DNA from: Porphyridium purpureum
Lineage: Eukaryota > Rhodophyta > Bangiophyceae > Porphyridiales > Porphyridiaceae
Assembly: GCA_008690995.1 (NCBI GenBank)
Contig: VRMN01000004.1
Location: 1,116,001 to 1,180,000 of the forward strand
Length of the DNA stretch: 64,000 bases
Reading direction: 5' to 3'
Part shown: in pieces, positions 18,101-28,587 of the stretch
How positions within the stretch are numbered: the first letter of the stretch is position 1
Layout of the letters: each line of letters begins with the position of its first letter
The notes under the pieces: model-generated
The model's input: only the letters and a program-made list of their open reading frames with translations
Databases searched by the model: none
Told to the model about the DNA's origin: nothing
Program-made: the position numbers and the translations under genes

Positions 18101-20737
18101 CTCATGGTGAGCCGAGAGGAAGACAAAAATCGACAAATAGCACTGCTCGAGTACCTGGTTGCCAACGCTCCCAAGTCACAAGGGGCGAACCCGGCGAACC
18201 TAGCCATGATATGGAAGGTCCCACTGACTACAGCTTTTATCCCGACCGATGATGGCACTCTCCGAAAACCAGCCGATGTCTACATCCAGCCGGCGTGTGC
18301 CGTGCTTGGACTTCCGTGCGTGGATGCCCGAGTTCGCCATCTTGCCGCCAGACTTGGCGTGGCCGAAGTGCCGCCGATCTCTGTCGCGTTGCGCGAGTTT
18401 CATCGAATAACGCAAGCTTTAGCGAATGGCACTCTGTCCGAGGACCCCATGAACAAGCTTGTGCCTATTTGGGAATATCTAGGCTCCCGAGCGTCAGACT
18501 TTCAAGCAGGCACTTGGGAAAAGTTGAGAAAGATGCCTCTCGTTCCCGTTTCTACCGTATCTGTAGAGCAGAACTCTGTTGCGCGACAAGTGGTGGTTTG
18601 GAGAGAGCCCATGAATGTTTTCTTCGGTGGTGAAGAAGAACTGATGACCTCTGACAGCGCTCTTCGCGTCGGACTCGCTCTGGAAACTGTCGCGGTGCCG
18701 ACCAAACCGGCCGAAAGCTTTCTGCGAAACTGTGGAGTGAAGCAGTCGCCACCCCCGGGCGAAGTTGCAGCCCGACTTTTGAAGGAGCCCGAAACCGTGT
18801 TTCGCCGCTTAGGGCGCGATCCTGTGCGCTATGTCGAGCTTTTGCGTTACCTTGCCTTTCATGTCGAACGCCTTGGTGAACCCATGTTGAAGCAGATGAG
18901 AACGATTTCCTTTCTGCTCGGAGTGAAGAGGATGTCAATGGCTGCTGATGACCAGGCGAGCGATCTGGACCGTAGTGACCGTATTTTTCTGGTTGACGAC
19001 ACGGTTTTATCGCAGTTGTTCACTGGAGTCATAAAGGAATGTCCCTCGGAATCAATCTTGGAGACATTCTACGCGCGGTTGGGCTCATCGTGGTTGTCCA
19101 CGTCTGTGCAGCGCGAGTACTTCAGAACACCGTTTTCCAGTCTTGAACAGCTGGGGTCTTCCGCAGAATCATCGACAGCAGCCGCGCTTGACTTGAATGA
19201 ACGCATTGTTCATCGCTCGGCGCTGCTGGTCACAACGGTATTCAACAAGACAAGAAGTGTGAACAGCGACAAGCTTTCGGCGTTACTGAAGGGTGTAAAA
19301 GTGCAAGCAATGAAAAAGCTTGAGATTATGCTGACGTTGCAAGGCCACAAGAGAGTACAGGCGGTAACCGCAGCGGCAGAGATTACCAATGTGGGCCGAG
19401 TGGCTGGGACTCTGACGCTCAGTATTTCCATCACTCATCCTTTTGATTATTTTGACGTCGCACGTGCGCTGGAGAGCGTTTTAACGCAAGACCGCTTTAC
19501 AATGGAGCAGGCGCTGACTACGGCAACTATCTTGGAGACGACGCTAGAACGACTCAAAGCTCGTGGATTTCCCGTCGATAGGCTCGTCGGGACGCCAGAA
19601 AGTATTCGCAAGCATGAGAGGCAGCTGGAGGTGGATACAGCGCGAGCGATGGCCACGGCTACGTCGGCTGTAGCACTCGACAATAATGACGCAGCCCGCG
19701 GTGTGAAAAATATGACGGTGACTCCAGCAGAAGACGGGGCAGCGGTCGGGAGAGAACAGACGGGCCTGTCAACTTCCAGAAAGGACCCGCAGGGCCCGGA
19801 AAAAGGGTCCAGCTCGCACCCGACCACCCATCCGAATCCAGTCATGGAGCGGCAACCGAGTGCCTTGGCGTCTGCGGGATCAAAAAAGAACAAATCCGTC
19901 CTGTCTGCACTCCGCAAAGTGATGACAGGCGGGCGATCACACCACGCTCTTCCAGGCGAAGGCTCATCATCGAAGGACCAGAATCAGCTGTTGCACAAAG
20001 CGAATGAGAGTAATTCTGGCTCTGTTACCACCGCAGTCAATCCAAGTGGAGACTTGTCGGTGCCTCGAAATCCTGACTTGGATCAGAAAGTGCGGGACCA
20101 CGTTGCGCGGTCGCTCAAAGACGCAGTGAATGCGTGCCAAAACCGATCGGCGTCGTCGATCACGACACAGTCGCAGCTCGCTCATGGTGCACCCAGTACG
20201 GCGGAGCGCAGTACGTGTGAGCTGATTCCCGGGCATGAGCTGGAGCTAGTTCCAAGGCCTGCGGACGGTTCGCAGCGAGACATGCTGGATGTGTTTTGTG
20301 TGAAGAATGCACGTTCGCGACAGGAATTGGTGCAGAAGTGGACCGACGCGCAGCACTTTAGCCGGTTGCTCAGATACCTTTGCGGCGTGTTTGGGCTAGA
20401 TCCAAGAGCCGTTTGCATATACTATGACCCACAAGGACGATCCATCGCGTTCAATGCCAACCGCACGCTCCATTTCAACTTCAGCTTTTACTTGTCGCTG
20501 CATGCAGCTGCATTTGGTGCGGCTACGCTTGGTTTGCAAGGCAGCGTTAGCAGCAGCGATGGTCTGGCAGCAAAAGTCATTGATGCGTTCTCGTACTGGT
20601 ACACCGTATATTGCCATGAACTAGCGCACAACTTTGTTTCGCTGCACAACCGTGACCACGAGTTCTACCTCGAATCCTTTGTGCAGCAGTACTTTGGCGA
20701 CTTTATACGTTTGATGAGTGCCCTGCGTTTGTGCTGA
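15125..20737 (+). CDS. Giant sacsin/NOV-type Hsp90-like ATPase protein (DUF3684-like)
   Basis: The intronless 1870-residue protein begins with a GHKL ATPase domain. AFTIYRELAQNSDDAHADTI carries the E-x-x-Q-N-x-D-D-A box at about residues 41-60, and GMFGVGFYSVFSICES is the glycine box at about 125-140. This resembles the sacsin/NO VEIN N terminus and the fungal DUF3684 family. The very long middle has no domain I recognise. A low-complexity Ser-rich stretch lies at about 1550-1680. The C terminus (about 1830) contains CHELAHNFVSLHNRDHEFYLES, with an HExxH motif and downstream acidic residue. I chose the ATG at 15125 because conserved sequence starts immediately after. The 312 bases before it are antisense to the sirtuin gene. 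A chaperone-like role is inferred. Confidence 0.82.
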   Translation: MDDRTRLALLGEIHATGTSAEVKANTRHLVDKILARYCSAFTIYRELAQNSDDAHADTIRLHFSSRGSADETRKDRPNDQSEKVASGRELVTQVLYENNGFPFREQDWARLKSIAEGNPDETSIGMFGVGFYSVFSICESPIVVSDRSAMAFTWEKDQLFARRADNLALLDKNAATKNGKETRFVLNVREPFPFPAPLEFGSFLAAALTFTKHVKHAYVYFDESEKLAFTKSVSSTHIVYDRDGAVSKSASGRPTSGKGSGHSSGMFGGIFTRFLNVAVGAEAEEYKSGQGMMSVCRVSNSEIQVSALYAGSSEGSVSAHISQVEIETSVPEDLQTRIERVTKKRPPRRALLQFISASADDGIYVAESVGKGMGTAATATGAESSRGSGMSSLSSPVRDILSSFCPSQYDGRIFIGFKTHQTTGLAVHLSAPFYCTMERENIDFVDPALAVWNSEMAHISGIAVRLIYEGVMQRLNEEYQKDPVQISDAVLLEHSENIDRTQRQNEDQKQSAGFLQSLANFVSSGIGTVMEAAQSQKEQEDVLDQKYDPEPLRDAEIKALFWMNAHAFAERSTPSELVGNLIRAGFQTARAPERMPSVLTVRGVVEAQHARLPYHGAELFVSEMAVVRRRVARACPSFLSRIACVAQLSIPELIKDLAQQKPLSVDRAKCLLKWWIGHMRKHPQDAQYSPSLRSTLKVLIGSSCVFLNQFSSYAGKNIPMDLGAGSTSSPLPPETCPRVLVEHLSARELAELKWMNPLPYVRFAAYVVNEANMFSRPEHGEVALRAFAKYFNSGISKAEREELVSILSSLLSDKACIPTGNTGLYYRPEDSYLTSAALVVEDLPRVTQVFQADVGKTFLTSLGVREHVPPALVFSRLESLQWDAPTLIRYLTSIQSQISAQEMKDLQSNKYLAAAQKGAKSDGALFAPCELFMPDQELFDLGFRMLDWDMKARVKDSGGSKISSGKFRKDSAEGKFCFSLGMREKPNERDVILMVSREEDKNRQIALLEYLVANAPKSQGANPANLAMIWKVPLTTAFIPTDDGTLRKPADVYIQPACAVLGLPCVDARVRHLAARLGVAEVPPISVALREFHRITQALANGTLSEDPMNKLVPIWEYLGSRASDFQAGTWEKLRKMPLVPVSTVSVEQNSVARQVVVWREPMNVFFGGEEELMTSDSALRVGLALETVAVPTKPAESFLRNCGVKQSPPPGEVAARLLKEPETVFRRLGRDPVRYVELLRYLAFHVERLGEPMLKQMRTISFLLGVKRMSMAADDQASDLDRSDRIFLVDDTVLSQLFTGVIKECPSESILETFYARLGSSWLSTSVQREYFRTPFSSLEQLGSSAESSTAAALDLNERIVHRSALLVTTVFNKTRSVNSDKLSALLKGVKVQAMKKLEIMLTLQGHKRVQAVTAAAEITNVGRVAGTLTLSISITHPFDYFDVARALESVLTQDRFTMEQALTTATILETTLERLKARGFPVDRLVGTPESIRKHERQLEVDTARAMATATSAVALDNNDAARGVKNMTVTPAEDGAAVGREQTGLSTSRKDPQGPEKGSSSHPTTHPNPVMERQPSALASAGSKKNKSVLSALRKVMTGGRSHHALPGEGSSSKDQNQLLHKANESNSGSVTTAVNPSGDLSVPRNPDLDQKVRDHVARSLKDAVNACQNRSASSITTQSQLAHGAPSTAERSTCELIPGHELELVPRPADGSQRDMLDVFCVKNARSRQELVQKWTDAQHFSRLLRYLCGVFGLDPRAVCIYYDPQGRSIAFNANRTLHFNFSFYLSLHAAAFGAATLGLQGSVSSSDGLAAKVIDAFSYWYTVYCHELAHNFVSLHNRDHEFYLESFVQQYFGDFIRLMSALRLC

Positions 20738-20943
20738 GTTGCAGCGCACCGAAATTGCTACTGACAGGACGCAGGCAGCGTTGTCTGCTTCGAAGCCTCA
20801 ACACTGTGTCTCGCTTGGGTTGGGTGTAGCATCGCAATTTAGCAGCCCGCGTGGCCCGGTGCTGGAGTCGAGCACATCTGCACAAAGATTGATTTATCGC
20901 TTTTGGTTCATCAAAGTTTAGCGATGTCTTTATCTTGGTTTGT

Positions 20944-22086
20944 TCATTTGACGTAGATCTGCTTCGAGTAAGAGTATAAGAAGGTCCCGAGCACGGCGAC
21001 AGCAGAGCCAACGGCGTTGAGCGGGAGGATCTTGGTCTTGAACACGATGATGGAAGTCAGAATGATGATCACGCGCTTGATTGTGTTGCCGACGGAGAAG
21101 GTGATGGGCGACACGTTGTCCAGCGCAGAGTAGGACACCTCGTTGTAAAGGTGGTACAGCAACGAGCAAGCCAGGAGATACTTGAGCACCGTCTGATCTG
21201 GTACGGGCACCTTGGCCGTGGACGTCAGCTTGGGAATGCCCTTGTCGAAGAACAGGCAAAATGGCAGCTCCATCAAGAACGACATGATGCTGATGAGACC
21301 GTACTGGTTCGCCGGCGTCAGCTCGCTCTTGTAGTCCTTCATCGACACCTTGGAGAACACGTTACGCATCGCAAACGCAAAGTTGGAAGCCATGGCGGTG
21401 GCAAAGCCCGCCATAGTAAAGGTGAGCTCGCTGGCGGAGGACATGGCCACACCCAGGCAGATTGGAATCAGCGTCAGGTACACCGGCAGCGGGTAGGTTT
21501 CGCCGAGGAAAAGCGCGGCGGCCATGGCGCCAACCACAGGCTCGGCCGACTTGACAATGTGGGTGAACGAGATTGCCACCAAGGAGAACGAGATGCAGGA
21601 CATCACATGACCCAGCGTGTGTCCAAACGACGGCAAGATCAGGGCCTTGAGGAGCCCCCAGGAGACCTTTGGCGGCTTCCTGAGGCCGACGATCCACGCC
21701 AGCGAGCAGTACAGCGCGCCGACGCCGAGCTGGACTGTCGAGAGCGTCCACGGGTAGCTCCACATGTTGAGCGCCTTCTTGTTCACGATATTAAAAATCA
21801 CGTTGAAAAAGTACCACAGCGCGAAGAAACCGCCCACGACCAACTTGGACGGCGCGGCGGGCTCCTGCTTGTCGCCCTGCGCGGCGGATCCGGACGCCGC
21901 CATGCAGATCGTCGCCCTTGCGGCAGCGCGCGCTCCGTCCTTCTGCGCGTCCGGCGCGCGCGCGCATCGCACGCGGCGCGACGGCGCGCCTCCTGCCGCG
22001 GCCGATCGCGCGCGGCCGCTCAGCGCGCGCTTCCCGCTGGCGGCCAGCACGCCATAACTGCCTCCCACGAAACAAACTCCGTCCAT
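20944..22086 (-). CDS. TPT: Plastid triose-phosphate/phosphate translocator
   Basis: The 380-residue member of the plastid phosphate translocator (DMT) family exchanges triose phosphate for phosphate across the inner plastid envelope. It has an Ala/Arg-rich leader of about 65 residues, then about eight to ten membrane helices. Family motifs are FFALWYFFNVIFNIVNKKALN, HTLGHVMSCISFSLVAISFTHIVKSAEPVV, NFAFAMRNVFSKV, YHLYNEVSYSALDNVSPITFSVGNTIKRV and the closing SYSKQIYVK. The Lys and Arg of SFTHIVKS and NTIKRV are known substrate contacts. The ATG at 22086 is chosen; the earlier one at 22221 lies in a low-complexity leader. A GGTACAGT variant lies 626 bases upstream, just outside the retrotransposon insertion. 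Confidence 0.92.
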   Translation of the reverse strand: MDGVCFVGGSYGVLAASGKRALSGRARSAAAGGAPSRRVRCARAPDAQKDGARAAARATICMAASGSAAQGDKQEPAAPSKLVVGGFFALWYFFNVIFNIVNKKALNMWSYPWTLSTVQLGVGALYCSLAWIVGLRKPPKVSWGLLKALILPSFGHTLGHVMSCISFSLVAISFTHIVKSAEPVVGAMAAALFLGETYPLPVYLTLIPICLGVAMSSASELTFTMAGFATAMASNFAFAMRNVFSKVSMKDYKSELTPANQYGLISIMSFLMELPFCLFFDKGIPKLTSTAKVPVPDQTVLKYLLACSLLYHLYNEVSYSALDNVSPITFSVGNTIKRVIIILTSIIVFKTKILPLNAVGSAVAVLGTFLYSYSKQIYVK

Positions 22087-22758
22087 CGCCACACCGATCC
22101 AACCACAACCACCCTTCTTCCCTTCCCTCTCAACGCCCACACACTCCGGTCCACACCCCTTGCTCTCTAACTTCCACCTCACTCCCTCTCCTTCTCTCTC
22201 CCCCTTCGCCCTCTTCTCCACAACCCCACAACCCGAAACCGCTCCAACCGCTTTCGAAAACCCGCCACAACCACTAAAATCCCCTCAAAAAATCACCACA
22301 ACCAAACCCTACCCTAACGCCACCCGTTCCCCAATGGTCAACGTTATAGCGTTCGCGTCCTGGGTGGGTAAGTAGGGGGGCTGCTGTGATCGATACTGAA
22401 TACCGGATGATCTAGCTGCGCGGCGCTGAGATTCGTCGCGCGTCGGTTTGTAGTGTCGTTGCCGTCGTTTGCGCGTCTCGATCGTCCCCCGAGTCTTCTT
22501 GTCGCTGTGGGGATTCTTCAGTCCCTGGATCCTCTCTCGTATTGCCGTGCGGCGGGTTTACGGCGTCATTGAACGTGCGGCTTCCACGTGTCTATACGCG
22601 CGTGTGTTTTTGTATACAGGGCTGTTCGATCAGATACTGCGGTGTGGGCGCGTGTAACGGTAGCTCAAAGAAAGAGCCGTAGGGTTTCTCCGTTAAGAGG
22701 CGTTCGGTGGGGGTACAGTGGAAACTGGGTTGGTGGTTATTGGGGGACATGCAGAAGG
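22087..22758. promoter_or_regulatory. Translocator upstream region, ending at a retroelement insertion
   Basis: Bases 22087-22330 are C-rich and G-poor on the plus strand, like the leaders of other genes here. GGTACAGT at 22712-22719 (CACTGTACC in minus sense) is in inverse orientation to the usual arrangement. The copia-type element is inserted at 22754-22758, so about 10.9 kb of inserted DNA separates this region from whatever promoter sequence lay beyond. Confidence 0.4.
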
Positions 22759-23060
22759 CGTGGGTTTTCTGTTAACGATCAACGAAGAACCCTTTTACTA
22801 TTCCCCTTCCCTTACCTTCTCTCTTTTCTTCTAGGCTTATCCGTCTGCCATCTCTGCGCGACCGCACCCACTATATAGACGCCCGCCGGGTCCTTGTTGA
22901 TGCAATCTGACCACATCGAGTCACGTCACATCGGCATCCGGCGGGACGCTAGTCGAGTCACATCGCATTACACCCGCTGAATCCCCGTCACGACGTCCCG
23001 GTACGTTCGCACTCGCCCTTCCGCACGCCCATCGACGAGTGGGACGGGCAACTTTCCACG
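22759..23060 (-). repeat. Copia-type 3' LTR
   Basis: The 302-base repeat starts CGTGGG and ends TCCACG on the plus strand. A CTATATAG TATA-like box lies at 22871-22878. Two GAGTCAC motifs (AP-1/Gcn4-like in shape) lie near 22918 and 22953. Confidence 0.9.
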
Positions 23061-23410
23061 CGCCCCGTGCACGTCTCGCTCTCGATCGTTGGAAGCGCCC
23101 TTCCTAAGGTTGGCAATAGCACGTGTAAATGCCACTCGTTCCATCGGCTTCGTGAAGATGTCTGCGCAATTCGATATTCCGGGGACAGACACGAGGTTCG
23201 AGTCTTCTCCATCAAAAGCGTCCGAGAGGGTGGCTACAGTGACGCCGTGTGTCTTCCCGAGACTTGCCATCTTGGCGGAGTATCCTCGTCGAACGGCCTT
23301 CACCGCTGCTTCGCTGTCGCAACACACAGCGAGCGGTACGCGCGTTCCAACGAGCCCTCGGATTACAACTTCGGCGTTAGGAATCGTAGTTCGCATGATC
23401 CTGCCAAGGG
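23061..23410 (-). mobile_element. Copia-type element: RNase H C-terminal part, beyond the nested insertion
   Basis: The minus-strand frame contains VPLAVCCDSEAAVKAVRRGYS and ADIFTKPMERVAF, the typical end of a copia RNase H with the D-I-x-T-K motif. It is separated from the rest of the polyprotein by the gypsy insertion. Confidence 0.85.
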
Positions 23411-23415
23411 CGGTG

Positions 23416-23716
23416 TGTTATCCGTTCGACCCCAGTCACCTAGAACGGTTCGGTTAATCCGAAACCGGTAAGCCGTTAAACCGGTAGACCGTTTAACCGT
23501 TTCTAGAAGCTTCTAGAGGTTCCAGAACCTTCTAGACGCGCGCAGAAATGCCAATGGTTTGCATTGTCATTTCTCTTGGCGCCTTGCTGTCCCTGGCGGA
23601 AGTAAGGGTATAAAAAGGCGACGCGCCTGCCCGGACTAGCCGGTCAGGTCTTGCTCGGAGAGAGAAGAGGTAAGAAGAAGACGCAGAGAGTAAAAAAAGG
23701 CACAGCATTGGTAACA
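23416..23716 (+). repeat. Gypsy 5' LTR with heat-shock-element-like arrays
   Basis: The 301-base LTR begins TGTTATCC and ends GGTAACA. It has a TATAAAAA at 23609-23616. Upstream, at 23501-23537, alternating TTC and GAA units spaced five bases form two four-unit blocks (starts 23501, 06, 11, 16 and 23520, 25, 30, 35). A stretch of related AACCGGTT/AACGGTT repeats lies at 23446-23500. Confidence 0.95.
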
Positions 23717-24284
23717 TTTGGTATCATCGCTGGTTACCTGGGGTTGCTCTAAGGTTCTCTTAGAGTTTCTCTGGGGTTGCCTGGGTGGGAGAGTCTGCGG
23801 GTAAGGGGGTTCGAGTAAGTCGATCCGGAGGGTGCGACGGGTGGAAGCGGGTCTCAGTCTTGGCTGTACGATAGGCCTAGGCCTTGACGGCGGACTCGCT
23901 CTCTGCCTTAGCACGTATTAGTAGGCAAGAGCCGTAACGGTCAGCCTTCACTAGGATTCATCTTAGTGTCGCACGACCACCTTTGCGAAGGTAGGCGCCG
24001 AACACCTCCATACAAGATCGCATCTATAATCCCCGCCCCAGTGCAAAGGCCCGGGCCGCTCCCCATCCAGCGCAACAGAGGAGGATTGCTGTGTGCTTTG
24101 TTGTGTGTGCGTGAGCGGATTGCTGTGCGTGTGTGTGAGTGAGAGGACTGCTTCGTGTGTCGGTTCGTGTTCGTGAGGGCAATCGAAGCCCGTTCGTGTT
24201 GCGCGCAGCTGTTCGAGAGTGTGAGCAGCGGAGACTCGCTGTTTGTGTCGTTGTCGTCGTTGAGTGTGCTTGTTTCCAGAAAGC
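23717..24284 (+). mobile_element. Gypsy leader with primer-binding site
   Basis: About 570 bases lie between the 5' LTR and the Gag ATG. TGGTATCATCGCTGGTTAC at 23719-23737 fits the complement of a tRNA 3' end ending in CCA. The remainder has a GT-rich tract at 24090-24260 and no long coding frame in sense. Confidence 0.75.
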
Positions 24285-25091
24285 ATGGAGATTGATTCGG
24301 AGACGCTGGGACCACGTGGCCCGAAGGAGGCCCGTCTGATGAGGTTCGACGGGAAGAGGGACCTTCTGGTTGTGAAGACGTGGTTGTTCCAGGCGAGAAA
24401 GAAGATCTTGGGCCGGCTGTTGGAGAGCATCCACCCGGACGATTTGGAGAAACGTCTGCTTGCGGAGAGGCGTGCTGTGGACTTGGCATCAGACTACTTC
24501 GAGGGAGAGGCGCTTCATTGGTGGGTTCTAAACTGCGAACGCTACCCGCAGGAGATCCCCACGACGTGGAATGATTTTGCTGCCCTCGTCAGTGCTCGGT
24601 TCACGCCGCAGGATTCGATCAGGCGTGCAAGGGACAAGTTGACGCGTCTTTCGCAGAAAGGCCCGGCCCATGCGTATGTGGCGGCTTTTCAGGACGCGGC
24701 ACTTGTGATTCCGGACTTGTCGGACGCAGAAATGATGGACCGCTTTGTGAGGGGTCTGAAGCCCGAGGTCCGCTTGGAAGTGTACAAGCGAGGAGTGAGT
24801 ACGTTCGCGGAGGCTGCGCAGGTGGCGGTGGTCGTGGATGACGCCATTCATGCGACTCGCGGCGTGCGTGATTCAAGTGTGAGGACGCCATTTTTCGGTC
24901 GCGCAGCGCAGGAAGGACCCGTCCCGATGGAGCTGGGACATGTGCAGGGTCAGAGGCGTGCTCGTACCGAGGTCATGTGCTGGAATTGTGGAAAGCTGGG
25001 ACACATCGCCAGGAAGTGTCCCGAGGCAAGGAAGACTATCCAGCAGCTGGAAGGAGACTCGCCGGAGTCAAAAAACGAGGAGCTCGAGTAG
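24285..25091 (+). mobile_element. Gypsy Gag
   Basis: The roughly 268-residue Gag starts MEIDSETLG. It has a Retrotrans_gag-type capsid core (EGEALHWWVLN, FAALVSARFTPQD, VAAFQDAALVIPDLSDAE, FVRGLKPEVRLEV) and a C-terminal CCHC zinc knuckle CWNCGKLGHIARKC. It packages the element RNA. Confidence 0.9.
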
Positions 25092-28000
25092 AGAGGTTCC
25101 TCGGACAGTCAGAGGGAAAGGAGGCTCGCAGACGTTACGAGACCTCTAGGGGCGGCAATGAAGACCGCTGTGGTGGCCTTGGTAAGCCAAGGTCTGGCTG
25201 TCCGACACCTTGTGGGCGAAACTCGAGCGCAAATCAGCCCGTGATCAAGGAACTTGGAGGAATGGGAGCTGCCATGCTTCTTCGAGTTCGAGGAAAAGTG
25301 CACAAGTCCGACGGAGAGGCCACGTTTTTGATCGACAGTGGCGCGACGGACAACTTTATGAGCGTGGACTTTGTGCTGAAATCCGACGGCCTGAAGCAGA
25401 AGGCGTCGTGGAAGAGAGATCATGTGACCCTGGCAGACGGGTCTGTATTGGAGACAGCCGGAGAAGTTTCCAATGTCAAGTTTACACTGAGCGATGGGTA
25501 CTCAGGAACCGCTAACTTTGCCATTTGCCGGATCGCGGGACAAGACGCAATTCTGGGCATGGAGTGGCTGAAGCGGGAGAACCCAGTGATTGATTGGCAG
25601 TCTGGCATGTTGGCCTACGGAGAGAAGAGGGCCTGGAGCATGACGCAGATGCTGGTGCCGCGGAAAGAGCTCCGTCGGCTGTTGAAGAGTCAGGAGGTAG
25701 AAGAGTGCTACCTCGGCGTGCTGAAAGGAAGGGAAGAGCCCTGTTCAGTGGAGCGCAAAGAAGCTGACTCTGTGAAGAAGATGCTCAATGATTTCGAAAA
25801 TCTGTTCGAGGAGCCGCGAGGGCTGCCTGAGAGCCGAACAGTGGAGCATGTGATTAGGCTGAAAGATGAAAAGCCTGTGAGAGTGGGCAGGGTCTACCGA
25901 CTGAGCCCTGCGGAGTTGAAAGTCCTCCGAGAGACTTTGGATGACTTGCTGGACAAAGGATTCGTCCAGCCGAGTCAGAGCCCGTTTGGAGCACCCGTGC
26001 TGCTCGTGAAGAAGAAAGACGGCAGCATGAGGATGTGCGTCGATTATCGGGCGTTGAACGACGCAACTGTGAAGGACCGGTATCCGTTGCCAAACATGGA
26101 TGAGTTGCTGGATCGACTGGGCGCAGCTCATTGTTTTTCAAAGTTGGATTTGGCATCGGGATACCACCAGTTGCGTGTTCGGAGAGAGGACGTGCCGAAG
26201 ACCGCGTTCCAGACCAGGTACGGACAGTTCGAGTTCCGTGTGATGCCGTTTGGTCTTTGCAACGCGCCGGCAACTTTTCAGAGGGCCATGAACGAGCTGT
26301 TTGCAGATCTGCTGGACAAGACCGTCATTGTCTACTTGGACGATATTTTGGTCTTTACCAAGGATAGGCAGTCGCATGCTGAGGTCCTGAAGGAAGTGTT
26401 GTCGCGCTTGCAAAAGGCGGGGTATCGTTTGAAGCGCAAGAAGTGCAGCTTCTTCGTTTCTGAAGTCGAATACCTGGGGAACATTGTGGGAAACGGTTGC
26501 GTGAAGATGGATCCACGGAAGGTGGAAGCTTTGAGAGATTGGCCAGTGCCAAAGACGGTGACAGAGTTGAGATCCTTTTTGGGAATGACAAACTGGTTTC
26601 GCAGGTTTGTCAAAGGATACTCTACCGTCGTGGCGCCGCTGACTTCGCTGTTGCAGAACGCAAAGTCGAAGAAGCAGCTGATCGAACTGGGGGATGAAGG
26701 CAAGTCGGCCTTCAAGAAGATTGTCGGGATGTTGACGGAAGCGCCGGTGTTGGCCTTGCCAGACCCTGAAAAGCCATTTGAGGTGTACACGGACCGCTCT
26801 GAAGTCGCGGTGGGGGGATGGCTGGCACAGGAAGGCAGACCGGTCGCGTTTACGTCAAGGAAGCTGCTGGACCGAGAGACCAGGTACAGCAGTTATGAAG
26901 GTGAGCTCATGGCCGTCATTCACTGTCTGCGAGAGTTTCGACCTTATCTATACGGAGCAAAGTTTGTGCTGCATACAGATCATGAGGCGTTGAAACATTT
27001 GATGACGCAGAAGGAGCTGAATGGCCGGCAAGCACGGTGGCTGGACTTTTTAGCCGAGTTTGATATCATAATCGACTATGTGAAGGGAAAGTCGAACGTG
27101 GTAGCCGATGCTTTGTCGAGGAAGCCAGAGTTACATGCGCTAGAGTACCAGGTTCGATGTGATGAATTTGGTACGAGTTTCCAAGCATTCGTGGGTTCGT
27201 ACTCGAGTGACCCAGACTTTGGTACTTTGATGGGTAATTTACCGACCCACCAGGGTTTTCGAACCGAAGCTGGGCTCTTGTACTTGAGGAATCGCGTTTG
27301 CGTGCCGAGGAAGTTCAGAGAGCGTGTCATGCAACTCCACCACGATATCCCGACAGCAGGACACCGTGGGGCAGACACGACGTATGCATCTTTGATCACT
27401 CGCTTCTACTGGCCAAAGATGAAGCGAGACGTGAGCCGTTTTGTGAAGACTTGTCATGCATGCCAAGTGACAAAGTCAGAGAATCGGTCGTTTGGAAAGC
27501 TGAAGCCCTTGTCGATCCCAGAAGGACCTTGGGTCGACATCTCGATGGACTTCGTGACGGAGCTGCCTCGGAGCGAAGGCAGCTGTGATGCAATCATGAC
27601 TGTGGTGGATCGCTATTCGAAGATGGCGCTGTTTATCCCGACGCGCAAGGACTTGACAGCAAAGCGTTGCGCTGACTTGTTCGTGAAGCACGTCGTGAGC
27701 CGCTTCGGATACCCCAAGTCGATTGTATCGGACCGAGATCCGCTGTTTACGTCAACATTTTGGCAGCAGCTGAGCAAGCGGGTGGGCATGAAGTTGGCAA
27801 TGTCTACCGCCAACCACCCGCAGACAGATGGCCAAACTGAGCGAGTGAACCGCGTGATTCGGGAAATGCTCAAGTTAATGGCGACGAATAGTGGCTGGGT
27901 GCGAGACTTGCCGTTGTACGAGTTTGCGTACAACTCTGCACCAAGCAGTGCCACTGGATTCGCGCCGTTCAAAGTGGTATATGGAAGGGATCCTTGGTTT

Positions 28001-28468
28001 CCACCGAGCGAAGGGTGGAGGCCTGCGCGCGACGGACAGACAAAGGACATGGCGGAGCACTGGTTTCGCCTGTGCAAAGTCCATGAAGAAGTCCGCGACA
28101 ATTTGATCGAAGCCCAGGGGAGAATGCAGAAGTTCTTCGATCGACGCAAGGATGCCCGGGAGTTTCAAGTTGGTGATCAAGTGTTGGTCACGGCGCCGCA
28201 ACTGCGGCCGAACAAGAGTGATTTGGAGGCACCAAAGTTTCTTGGTCCGGTGCCTGTCATTGAGAAGGTAAGCTCGCATGCTTACCGAGTGGTTTTGCCT
28301 GAGGGTGTGGCTTGTCATGATGTTTTTCCGATCCAACATCTGAAGCCATACTATGGACGCGAAGACTACATGGCAGGGGAAAATGATGAAGAAGTACCCG
28401 ACGAAATGCCGGCGTCCGATTCTGAGCCAGACTTGTTGAAAATTATCGAAGAGTCTGACTCTGAATGA
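24977..28468 (+). mobile_element. Gypsy Pol (protease, RT, RNase H, integrase)
   Basis: The 1163-codon frame has the protease DSGATDNFM; RT with FSKLDLASGYHQLRV and YLDDILVFTK; RNase H starting FEVYTDRSEVAVGG; an integrase HHCC zinc finger (HHDIPTAGHRG, CHACQ); and a DDE core with SMDFVTELP, VSDRDPLFTS and QTERVNRVIREML. A GPY-like module (KFLGPVPVIEKV) follows. The protein ends in an acidic tail without a chromodomain. Confidence 0.93.
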
Positions 28469-28587
28469 CTTGGGAATTGTGAGAAGTTTGCTAGGCAGAG
28501 GTTTTCTCCCGGAGCGCGGGTTCCTCGAGCCAAGAATGCAACTTAGTTTGAAGTCTCGCCGAGACGTCGAGCCAAGAGGGGGGGAGA

